Notes under the pieces: model-generated
Seen by the model: the letters and a program-made list of their open reading frames with translations, nothing else
The model's database searches: none
What the model was told of the DNA's origin: nothing
Shown: piece by piece, positions 55,630 to 64,000 of the stretch
Numbering within the stretch: the first letter of the stretch is position 1
Layout of the letters: each line of letters starts with the position of its first letter
Made by a program: the position numbers and the translations under genes
NCBI GenBank assembly: GCA_021292165.1
Contig: CM037876.1
Span: 116,999,379-117,063,378, forward strand
Reading direction: 5' to 3'
DNA length: 64,000 bases
Source of the DNA: Shinisaurus crocodilurus
Lineage: Eukaryota; Chordata; Lepidosauria; Squamata; Shinisauridae

Positions 55630-56355
55630 ATTGCACTTCATATTCTTTTTCTGTGCTATGTTTATCATCATAGCCCATACAGACGACTGGCTTACCATAT
55701 GGCTCTCTCTCTCACCGCTACTTAGCTTAATTGTCTGTGTCCAGGGTGCACATCCAAATAGACATAATTTGAGCAGTGAGCCCAACTGTAGAAGCACAGT
55801 CACTACCTGTTGATCAGGCATGCCATCTTCTCCCCCAAATCAAGCTCAGGGAAAACTCATTTGCACCAGAAGCTGCTGTGCACAGCACTGATTGGCCCCT
55901 CTCTTCCCAGCCCAAGCAGTTTCCCAAGCTTAAAACACTGACTGGGTTTCAACAGATAGAATGTTGAACAAACATTTAATCAAATATACATTAAAGGCAC
56001 TTGACATTTAGCCTATCTAAAAGCACCAGTGAGGGAAGAGTTACGGTAAAAGGAAGAAAAAAACAGAAAAAATATGTATGGGTGTCTGTGAAGGACTGCA
56101 ACCTGTCCTTTATCTCAAGACGGCTCTGCTGTCCTGAGTCCTGACACTGATTCTCTCGGGGCTTTGCCCTTGGTCTATACACTGGATTGAGCACTGAACC
56201 ACAGAGGAGGAACTACACACACCGTGTGGGGTAGAACCAGGAAAGTTTATTTAAGGTAAACCGATTACAATAAAAGGTGGGAAATGAGGGAAGGGGAAAA
56301 AGGTGGGGAGACACTTTGGTATACACAAGTAGAGCTACAAAACATCAAAACTAGT
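55630..56355. other. No recognisable feature
   Basis: Short frames only, no motif. Confidence 0.4.
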
Positions 56356-56361
56356 TCCTTT

Positions 56362-56526
56362 CAGGGCCGGTGCTACCATTAGGCCAACTAGGCAGCTGCC
56401 TAGGGCGCAGGGCTAAAGGGGGCGCCAGAAACACCTTGAGAAAAAATACAGCGCTCTCAAGTGGGAAGGGGGGGCGCTAAATATCTGATCTTGCCTAGGG
56501 CACCAAACTGCCTTGCACCGGTCCTG
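56362..56526 (-). mobile_element. hAT MITE (CAGGGCCGG family), copy 3
   Basis: An exact 8-bp duplication GTTCCTTT lies at 56354-56361 and 56527-56534. It is the reverse orientation of the copies at 14687, 37420 and 63391. Confidence 0.93.
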
Positions 56527-56752
56527 GTTCCTTTACTATATAAACACCCAGGCACTTACTCTTTGCCTGGGGGGTTGGTCTTCTTAGGGCCTGCCTCAGC
56601 AAAAGCCCTACTCCGCGCTCCTTCGCGTCCAGACAACAACAACCAAACCCAGAAGCCACTGCTGGCAGTATCGATTCCCCCCCCCCTCCTCTCAGTAGCC
56701 CGGCTGTCCTTGGCCAATCAGGATGAACTTCATCAACTTCACAATAAAATAG

Positions 56753-56909
56753 TGGCTTACGCTGGCTCAGCTTGTGAGCGTGGAAAGCTAAGCAGGGTCA
56801 GGCCTGGTTGTTACTTGGATGGAAAACGCCTCCTCTAGTTTCCTGCATTGAGCAGGGGGTTGGACTCGATAGCCTTGTAGGCTCCTTCCAGCTCTATAAT
56901 CTATGAAAT
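56753..56909 (+). mobile_element. 5S rRNA-headed SINE with CR1 tail, copy B
   Basis: The best copy. The head contains GTGGAAAGCTAAGCAGGGTC, AGGCCTGGTT and TTACTTGGATGG (56780-56822). These correspond to box A, the intermediate element and the start of box C of 5S rRNA. It is followed by CTCCTCTAGTTTCCTGC and then CR1-type 3' sequence (TTGAGCAGGGGGTTGGACTC, GCCTTGTAGGC) ending ATAATCTATGAAAT. The first 40 or so bases of 5S are lost or diverged. Confidence 0.85.
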
Positions 56910-56914
56910 CATTT

Positions 56915-57125
56915 GGGCTAGGCAGGGGAGGGGTGGCTCTTAGGTGTCAGAGGGGTGAACTCCTGATCATGACTAGAGTGCTTAGGGTACATTTGCATGC
57001 AAATACATGGGAGACTGAGGTGGCACAGGGCCATCAGAGGAAACTATGTACATTTGCAGGAGATTCTGAAGCCCAGAGCCATCAGAGGAACTGTGTACAT
57101 TTGCATGAGGTTCCCAGCCTCTGGC
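56915..57125. repeat. Local direct repeat of about 65 bp
   Basis: GCCATCAGAGGAA followed by CTRTGTACATTTGCA occurs twice (about 57030-57059 and 57079-57105), each beside AGGTT or AGATTC. It is a small tandem duplication with divergence. Confidence 0.5.
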
Positions 57126-57133
57126 TGGGATTA

Positions 57134-57384
57134 CAGTAATGCCTTGGATTGCAAGTAACTTGGTTTGAGAGTGTTTTGCAAGACAAGCAAATTTTTAAAT
57201 ATTTATTTAATTTTTTTTGACTTGATATACAAGCAACCACTTGCAATACAAGTACTGTAGTACGGCTTAAATTAAAAATCTCTGTACAAATTTTTTTTGG
57301 GGGGATTTCGTTTTGATATAAGAGTGTTTTGGATTACAAGCATGTTTCCGGAACGAATTATGCTCTCAATCCAAGGCATGACTG
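57134..57384. mobile_element. Tc1/mariner-like MITE, reverse partner of 47264
   Basis: The ends CAGTAATGCCTTGGATTG and CAATCCAAGGCATGACTG are inverted, with TA at 57132-57133 and 57385-57386. The inside (AAGTACTGTAGTACGGCTTA) is the inverse of the copy at 47264. Confidence 0.9.
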
Positions 57385-57526
57385 TACACTTGTTTACACG
57401 TGTGTAGTGGAGAGGGACACCCAGACCCTGTCTGCTTTTCTTCACAGGATCAAATGGTAAATATGCTTTTAGAATGAGAAATTCTAAATTTTGATGAATA
57501 TGCTTTTAGAAATGCAGGCTTAGATA

Positions 57527-57783
57527 GGCCATTTTTATTTTGAAGAAAAAGCAGCCACGGGGCCTGACCTGGAACATGCTCTTGATCTGGATTGGAGCCC
57601 TGCTGAAAATCCTGATGAAAACCACCTGTTCCCCAAAGCAAACAGCATCTTTGTGGGCAAAAACTAGGTGGGGGGGGAGTAGACAATTATCAGCAGGAAA
57701 CTGGCACAAGCCCCTAATCTGGAACTGGAGCACATTCCATACTGGGGGCCCATGGCTGCTTTTTCTTCCAAATAAAAGTGGCC
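57527..57783. mobile_element. Foldback MITE (GGCCATTTTTATTTTGAAG ends)
   Basis: GGCCATTTTTATTTTGAAGA, then AAAAGCAGCCACGGGGCC, are answered by GGGCCCATGGCTGCTTTTTC, then TTCCAAATAAAAGTGGCC. The arms are about 37 bp with a 180-bp middle. The frames inside are short and unrecognised. No exact target duplication. Confidence 0.65.
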
Positions 57784-57789
57784 AGTTTA

Positions 57790-58750
57790 AGCAAACTTTA
57801 AAATAAAGTGTGTTCATCATAATTTGTATTTCTTTCTGCCCTGAGTCATTTAAAGAGCGGTATTGGAGGGAAGCCAAGCTCACTCCAACACCTCATGCCA
57901 ACACCTCTTTGTAGACATGTTTATATCCACCTTAAACTACATGGCTAGGTTTTTTGTTATCACATATTTTCCTACACAGTCCACAACGAATCTGGTGTTG
58001 TCCACCAAGCATCAAGGCTATGGTTGCCAGGTTCATACCTTGCGATGATTTTTACACTTCTGAGAATGTCAGAGAAGGCAGAATTTCACCATTTTCTTGG
58101 CTAAGGAATGTCAACGTGTTGTCACAGCAATAGGGAAGGGGAGATGGGTATGGCTTTAGTAAGCTGCACAGAACTGAATTGCATCCTGTATTTTCATAGC
58201 TATCTTCTCATAAGGTTTGACCTGCTCACCTTTAATTGAAAACACAGATGGGATTATGTTAAAAGGCATAACTTTTAAAGTATGCTTTATTTTTTTTCTA
58301 ATTAGCTCATTTTGTAGGGCTGCCTCCAGGGGAAAGGACCAACAAAAATTCAATATCAATAGACAGTAATCAGAACCATGCAGCAGGAGCAAAGTAGATG
58401 GATTTTTGTGCCTGAGGAACATGGGAAGGACAATTTAATATATTGGACCCACCCAGGGTAAGGCCAATTAGGGGCCTGTTTCAAAGGGGACTTGCTCTGA
58501 TCGACTGGGGAGAGCTGGAGGCAGGGGTGGGACCTTCATTTAAGCAATCCTTTGTAGAGCTACACTGTAACTGATGGGTGCAGATAACATAAAAATGCTG
58601 CAGTTGCCACCCACCATGAAGAAAGGGAAAGGGGGATGACACGGGCAGGGGAGAGGCAGAGAAGGGAGGCTGCAAGGAGCACACGGGTTGGGGAAAGTGG
58701 AAATTGAGCGGCTCTAGGGAGCACCATCTCACAGGGCTTGTTTTTCATAC
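57790..58750. other. No recognisable gene
   Basis: Short frames without motifs. Confidence 0.4.
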
Positions 58751-58751
58751 C

Positions 58752-59065
58752 AGTCACCATCTTTGTTGTTCACTTCTCAGTCCTTTCCAAATTCTCTATA
58801 TCCTTTCAGTGCAGCACCCAGAACTGGACGCAGTACTGAGGTGTGACTAGTGCGGAATAAAGTGAGACTTGGAGACTATGCTATTAATACAGTCTAAAAT
58901 CACATTCATTTTGGCAGCCGCTGCAGCACACTGCTGACTCATGTTCAGCTTGTGATAGATTATATTCCCAACCCAAGACCCTGTTCACATGATGCCAAAC
59001 CAGGCATACCCCATTCCCACCCCCATGCAGAACTCTGCATTTGTCTCTCTTGAATTTCATTTTTT
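58752..59065 (-). mobile_element. Old CR1 fragment
   Basis: GCAGCACCCAGAACTGGACG, then AGTACTGAGGTGTGACTAG and CACACTGCTGACTCATGTTC, parallel the CR1 copies at 18.5 and 48.4 kb at lower identity. This is an older subfamily, minus strand, with both ends truncated. Confidence 0.75.
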
Positions 59066-59069
59066 AAAA

Positions 59070-59725
59070 AAAGTTTTCCAAGTTTTAAAATCACATGGGG
59101 CAAGGCTACGTGCTGCAGAAATTATTATTCAACACAGGAGGGGCTATGTAACCTGGGGGTGAGGCTAAAAATACAGCCCTGCAGCACCTTTGTACTTGCA
59201 TTGATCCATCCTGCAAGTATCAGCTGCACTGGATACATTGAAGAGTCAGGATTAGTTTGTCACAACTTGGCAGGAGAGTCAGTGGGGGGGGGGGCAGGCT
59301 GGAACATAGGTTGGGGAGTCCTGGAAGATGCCCTAATGGTCATTTTAGCCTTGGGACAGCTGGGCAGCTCCAGTAATTGGCTGCTGGCCACGATGGTGAT
59401 TGTAGTGGCCGACCAGCAGAGCTGGTGACTGCTGGGGCTGGGATCTGCTCTTCATCCATTTATATGGTAAGACAAATATGGGTGCCTGTCACCCACCCAC
59501 CCCTGAACTCCCCATGAAGATTATGCTCCTCCCAGTCCATTAAACAGCTGGATGGGACACAGTCTCTCCCTGTCAGGGTGGAGAGGGGTCTGCCCTTCTC
59601 CACCCCAGCAGGGAGAGCGTTTGATAGTCAGAATTGCACTGGCTATCACCAGTGTGACCCCCACTTCCAAAGGGATCTCGGTGCACAGGGAAAGGAAGTT
59701 TAAATCTCCCTATCCACACATGTTG

Positions 59726-59766
<41 letters not shown>

Positions 59767-60015
59767 TGTCTGTCTGTCTGTCTGTCTGTGTGGATCTGGG
59801 TGTGGGAAAACAATGTGTCTGTGTGTGTATGTGTCTGTCTGGGTGTGGGGAAAGGGTGTTGGTGTGTTTGAGAGTGGGAGGCAAGGGGAAGGGCTGTGCA
59901 CGTGTGTCCATGTGAATGCACATGCATACGGCCTCCAACCCACCACCCATCACTGCATGCGGCCCTCAGGGGCAAATATGTTATCCACCCCTGTGGTAAC
60001 ATATACAGTTTAATG
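59070..60015. other. No gene; (GT)n(GTCT)n microsatellite at 59728-59789
   Basis: About 19 GT units pass into about six TCTG units. All long frames here (up to 153 residues) run through this repeat and are artefacts. Confidence 0.6.
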
Positions 60016-60020
60016 AAGGC

Positions 60021-60670
60021 ATACCCTCCAACTGTCCCCCAAACCCCCAGGAACACCCTAAAGCCATCCTGGCTTCTCACTTTGTTATGCAAAGTCCCAG
60101 ATTCTTTTAGCTTAGCTGCAATTTTGCCATGGCCCCTTTAGGGTAGCTCTGCTTAGGCTCCAACAGTAAGCAGGGAGGGAACAGACCCGAGGGTGTGTGT
60201 GTGCATGCATGTGTGCGCACACTCTCTACCTGCTGTCTCTGCTTGGTGAAAAGAAAAGGAGATGGAGACCACAGAGAGGTGAATGAGAATATTTATCACA
60301 TGATTCCTATCTTCATATTGCCAAAGATTTTATTTCCTAACAGAGCTGACTCTGTGCCTCTAACAGGTGAGTTTACAGTGTCAGAAGGAAATGCAAGAAA
60401 CTTCCCCTTCTCTCTGAAGCTCCATGTTTGGGGGTGTGGGGTGGGTGGGTAAGCTTCACCTGTTGAATTTGTGCCAATCCTGACAATTTTAAAACAAAAA
60501 GAAAGATTACCCTGCAAGCACTGACCCCACGCATGAAAAACACCAGATATAAACAATTAAGGATTTAAGTAATGTAATATTTTTTTTACAAAAGCCACTT
60601 ATAAAATATTATAAAATAATATATAATATAATAATGTAATAATTATAATATATAATATATTATATAATAA
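60021..60670. mobile_element. Dispersed repeat, copy 2 (partner of 40080)
   Basis: The head ATACCCTCCAACTGTCCCCC may be one inverted end. GTTGGAGGGTAT at 61963-61974 would be the other, giving a 1.95-kb element later filled with other repeats. The core 60290-60660 matches 40436-40790 closely, including TTTATTTCCTAACAGAGCTG and the AT-rich end. The long palindrome of copy 1 is reduced here to its right arm (60108-60140). Confidence 0.6.
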
Positions 60671-60761
60671 TATTCTGGAAAAGTCATCCTAGCACTGGTG
60701 GTGGTGGTGCTGCTGCTACCTCTTCTTCTAGCAAGGAGCAGCATTTCACAATTATCCCTCG

Positions 60762-60861
60762 ATTTCATAGATCATAGAGTTGGAAGGAGCCTACAAGGCT
60801 ATCGAGTCCAACCCCCTGCTCAATGCAGGAAACTAGAGGAGGGGTCTCCCATCCAAGTAAT
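60762..60861 (-). mobile_element. 5S rRNA-headed SINE with CR1 tail, copy C
   Basis: From the low end: TTTCATAGATCATAGAG, CR1-type 3' sequence, then GAGGGGTCTCCCATCCAAG. Read on the minus strand this is TTGGATGGGAGACCCC, an intact 5S box C. It stops there, so it is 5'-truncated inside the 5S head. Confidence 0.8.
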
Positions 60862-60949
60862 TACATGATACTTCTTCACACAATGCATAATCAATATGCT
60901 GCCACAAGATGTGATGGTCAGTGTTGTAGATTGCTTTAAAATATACACA

Positions 60950-61024
60950 CTTTCCTGTGAGTAAGTCCCATTGAACGTAACAGTACTTACTTCTGAGTAC
61001 ACATGCATAGGATTGCACTGTTAT
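60950..61024. mobile_element. AATCCTATG-family foldback, right part
   Basis: CTGTGAGTAAGTCCCATTGA, then TTACTTCTGAGTACACATGC and ATAGGATTGCACTG, form the right half of the family seen at 24896. Confidence 0.6.
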
Positions 61025-61029
61025 TCTGT

Positions 61030-61640
61030 TTTCAGAGGAGTGGTAAATTTTACTTGGCTCTACCTGTGTACCCCTTGTGAAAGTCATTTTCTAACACATG
61101 CTGAAGTGCCATGGAGAAAGCTCTCTACAGTAATGATTAGGACTATTCTGCAGGAATTTTTAATGCATTAGAAGGGAGTTAGCAGAAAACACACCCTCCT
61201 CAGGAGAAACTAAGAAAAAATCCCAACTACCTCAAATAGTAGCAACAAACATCCTCATTCCATTTTGGCATTATTGTTCAATCACAGTGTTGTTGTTCTT
61301 GTTTTTTTTTTTTTTTTAATAAAGTACAATAGAGCCCACATGGGTTTTTTTTTCCTGAGTGGAGAAAATAGGAGCTTGCAGGGTGGGCCTGTGAACCACT
61401 TTGCACACTCAGAGATATCTAAATGTTAAATGTTATTATTTTTTTGCAAACTACTAATGAGAACAAAGCCACCATGTTCAGGATCCATTTTTAAAGTGGG
61501 AGGGAGATCTTTAAAACAAGGAGTTTCCTGCACAATGTGGGGAAAGTAGGCTGAAAGTTATGTTTGACTGAAATAATGGCATATTCCTCCCTGTTTTACC
61601 CCTTCCTGCCATTCGTTGTCACCTCTATATTACATTTTAG
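61030..61640. other. No gene; T16 run followed by AATAAAG near 61303-61325
   Basis: The T-run with AATAAA could mark a tail of an unidentified retroelement. Nothing else recognised. Confidence 0.4.
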
Positions 61641-61644
61641 ATTG

Positions 61645-61732
61645 TAAGCCCTTTGGGCAGGGAACTGTTCTCTTATACTCAGTAAAGCACCATGCACATT
61701 GATGATACAACAATAATAATGACAACAGCAGC

Positions 61733-61771
<39 letters not shown>

Positions 61772-61772
61772 G
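61645..61772 (+). mobile_element. LINE 3' tail with ATC microsatellite
   Basis: TAGATTGTAAGCCCTTTGGG, then CAGGGAACTG and AAGCACCATGCACATTGATG, resemble L2/L3-type 3' ends. An (AAT)n run and then (ATC)n at 61734-61771 follow. Confidence 0.55.
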
Positions 61773-61837
61773 GGTCTGGAGATCAAAGTGGCTTCAGAGT
61801 GGTCAGAGCCCTTAAACTGGTTAGAGCATCCTGGGGT

Positions 61838-61975
61838 GGGTGGCTATAGCCTTGGCCACGCCCTCATGTTGCCTGGCCACACCCTCTTGATCACACCTTC
61901 ATGTTGCTTTAACCATACTGCTTACAAATTCATGTGTGTGTCCCTGTTTTCATCTGTGAAATGTTGGAGGGTATG
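61838..61975. repeat. Tail shared with the 40-kb repeat
   Basis: CCTTGGCCACGCCCTCATG, then TTGCCTGGCCAC and CCTC, match 40855-40898. GTTGGAGGGTAT at 61963 mirrors the head of the copy at 60021. Confidence 0.55.
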
Positions 61976-61979
61976 TGAT

Positions 61980-63118
61980 ACGCTGGTGGTTCAGGCTTGA
62001 GCCATGATAATGGTTGCTGAACAGCCAGACCAGTTTTTCAGGGCAATACTCTGTACATGTGGGTGTGATTTCCCTTCCACATTGGCCATAATTTAAGCAT
62101 TTTCATGACTGTAAGTAACTAATAAAGCCAATTTAAATCCAGGTTTTGTGCCTGCCTTTTTATTGCCATTCTGCAAATTGTGTCAGTGCAAGGAGCAGGG
62201 GATGCTACTTTTTCTGCAGGATAACCAATTCATCTTATTTTGAGGAAGAACCAGGTCACATGGTTTCTTGTGCTGCTCCCTCCTGCCCCCTTTCACATAG
62301 CTGTAATGATTTCTGCAAGACTTGGGTTCCTGTTCCTTCTGTTTCCTTACAGGAATCTCTTTGATACAGTTCAATTTTTAGTTAATATTCCACCATTCCA
62401 CTCTACACAAACAACTATTCCCTCTTTCACACAAACATACCACCATGCCCAAGCCTTTGCACCTTAAACTGTTTAGACAGTAAGTGAAACTTGCAGGTGA
62501 GATGCTCAGTTATGCTTCAGTGTAACAGGAAAAAATGTACCTGGCAGAGAATTAGCATTCTTTGCTCATCAGGGAATTGTGCTTCTGCATCTGATTCTGA
62601 AGGTCACCAGGGGACTTGGACCTACTTCTTTGCTACCACACAGCCTGAACTAAAGATGCTGTTGATGTGGGAGAGCTTAGTTGGTGCTTTAACTCTAAAT
62701 TTTCTGCCCAAATTCAAATTGGACCATGTGTTATTTTAAGGTTCTCATATATAGAAATTAGTCATGCAGATATTTTAAATGTTCCTTTTCCCCCAAGAAG
62801 CCTACCATGTCTTACTGAACTCCTAGAAAAATGTTTTGCTTACCTCCCCTATCTTTAACCTCCAAACCCGAGACTAGTTTCGCATATCCATCTCCCACAC
62901 ACAACCCCTCTCTAGCCTTAACTGCTATTTCCTCATGGGGAGCACATTTATTTATTTGCCTTGCAGTTCATAGTAAAATGATATAAGTAGTTAGGAATGT
63001 CATTGGTCGGGGGGAAAATATTTTCTCAAATTCATCTGTCTGCAAAACATATACAGGATTATCGTATCTTCTGGCAAGGTGGGTGCAATCTGGATAGGAC
63101 TGGGCCCATGTGCCATTT
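61980..63118. other. No recognisable gene
   Basis: Short overlapping frames on both strands near 62140-62740. No known domain. Confidence 0.4.
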
Positions 63119-63123
63119 GTTAC

Positions 63124-63330
63124 ATTACAGGAACATAGGAAGCTGCCTTATACTGAGTCAGACCATTGTCCATCTAGCCCAGTATAATCTGCTCTGGCTA
63201 GCCATGACTCCTCAAGGCCTTGGCTGAAGAGAGGTCTTTCCTAGCCTTGCTGCTTGAGATCCTGTTGACTGGAGATGGCAGGGATTGAGCCTGAGGCCTT
63301 CTGCATATAAAGCATGTGTTCCACAGCAGT
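63124..63330 (-). mobile_element. tRNA-headed SINE with CR1-type tail
   Basis: On the minus strand the 3' end is ACTGGGCTAGATGGACAATG, then GTCTGACTCAGTATAAGGCA and GCTTCCTATGTTCC. The head has a B-box-like GGCTCAATCCC (near 63283) and GCATGTGTT...AGCAGTG remains. Same family as 47606 and 34868. Confidence 0.8.
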
Positions 63331-63390
63331 GTTATGGCTCAGAAACGGCTGTGCCATGCCAGTGCTGCAATGAGAGGCATTGGGTGGTGT

Positions 63391-63557
63391 CAGGACCGGT
63401 GCAAGGCAGTTTGGTGCCCTAGGCAAGATCAGATATTTAGTGCCCCCCCCCTTCCCACTTGAGAGTGCTGTATTTTTTTGCAAGGCGTTTCTGGCACCCC
63501 CTTAGCCCTGCGCCCTAGGCAGCTGCCTAGTTGGCCTAATGGTAGCACCAGGCCCTG
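63391..63557 (+). mobile_element. hAT MITE (CAGGGCCGG family), copy 4
   Basis: An exact 8-bp duplication GGTGGTGT lies at 63383-63390 and 63558-63565. Nearly identical to the copy at 37420, with a C8-9 run and small indels. Confidence 0.93.
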
Positions 63558-63569
63558 GGTGGTGTATGT

Positions 63570-63788
63570 GCAGCTGTATCTCCGCATACATCAGCTTGTA
63601 AGAGTCTGCTTGCTCCACACCCTCTCCACCTGTATATAGGCCTCTGGGTTTGCCAGCAGTGCAAGTGTTTGGTGCGAGCACGGATGGGCTCTTGGCCTTC
63701 GGCCTGCAATCTGAGGGAGCAGAGACCATCGGTGGGTAGTGGCAGCAGCAGCACCACTAAGAACATCACTGGATGGTATTTACCTTCG

Positions 63789-63819
<31 letters not shown>

Positions 63820-64000
63820 CAGCTTTATTTGCCATGTTGGAGAGGGAAGCCAATGAGTGGCTAGCCAGTGTGGCTGGCAGCCTTGCCTCATGAGAGATTG
63901 TGCTCTTTCAGTATATAGAAGTTGTTTCTTGATGTGTGTGGGGGGGAGGGGGGCTATTTCTTGAGCTGCTCCTTAGAGTGTCTTAAGGGTGAGGGTGCCT
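63570..64000. other. No gene; (AC)n microsatellite at 63790-63820
   Basis: The AC repeat and a G-rich run near 63940-63952 are the only structure seen. The TATATAGG word at 63634 has no supporting promoter context. Confidence 0.5.

Noticed and set aside
59552..60092. Cys/Val-rich and His/Thr-rich frames
   Set aside because: Translation of the (GT)n(GTCT)n microsatellite.
63634..63641. TATATAGG as a promoter
   Set aside because: Isolated AT-rich word with no start region, conserved context or downstream gene.

Overview
This window is animal nuclear DNA and I find no host protein-coding gene, tRNA or rRNA gene that I can defend. It is dense in transposon remains. The mix points to a squamate reptile (lizard or snake). 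It includes CR1 LINEs with the tail of repeated ATTCTATG units, L2-like LINEs with YADD-type reverse transcriptase remains, and L1 fragments. There are also tRNA/CORE-SINEs, a second tRNA-headed SINE, and many short palindromic DNA transposons with 8-bp (hAT-like) or TA (Tc1/mariner-like) target duplications. I cannot name the species. The window is best read as intergenic or deep intronic sequence.

Layout. 0-5 kb: the C-terminal end of a non-LTR retrotransposon enters from the left edge. Old L2 scraps follow, then a GC-rich patch with a quadruplex motif and a 1-kb foldback element whose arms carry mirrored trinucleotide repeats. 5-16 kb: L2-like tails, CORE-SINEs (one inside a palindromic MITE), a 42-bp tandem repeat, a CR1 copy and a hAT MITE. 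16.5-20.3 kb: a nest in which one old CR1 copy is broken by a hAT element, a hAT-like MITE and a second CR1, followed by a 5S rRNA/CR1 hybrid SINE. 20.5-26.5 kb: foldback elements and GC-rich MITEs. 26.6-32.2 kb: three L1 pieces. Two lie one inside the other with a 17-bp target duplication. The third has a 15-bp duplication.

32-47 kb: a possible TATA promoter or LTR, MITEs, an L2 copy broken by CR1, and a two-copy foldback family. 46.6-51.3 kb: an 11-bp minisatellite, a TA-flanked MITE, a long CR1 copy with reverse transcriptase motifs, and an L2 broken by a double-palindrome MITE. 52.9-53.9 kb: a 1-kb TA-flanked element filled with GC palindromes. 55-64 kb: more MITEs, two 5S/CR1 SINEs, the second copy of a repeat seen at 40 kb, and microsatellites.

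The elements interact rather than forming a pathway. LINEs (CR1 of two tail types, L2-like) appear to supply the tails of the three SINE families. DNA transposons and LINEs repeatedly insert into each other, which gives a relative age order. The observations most worth following up are the 5S rRNA-headed SINE with a CR1 tail, a CpG-rich palindromic module shared by unrelated MITEs that resembles NRF1 and ETS/CRE sites, and a 26-bp stretch of CR1 copied into a nearby MITE.
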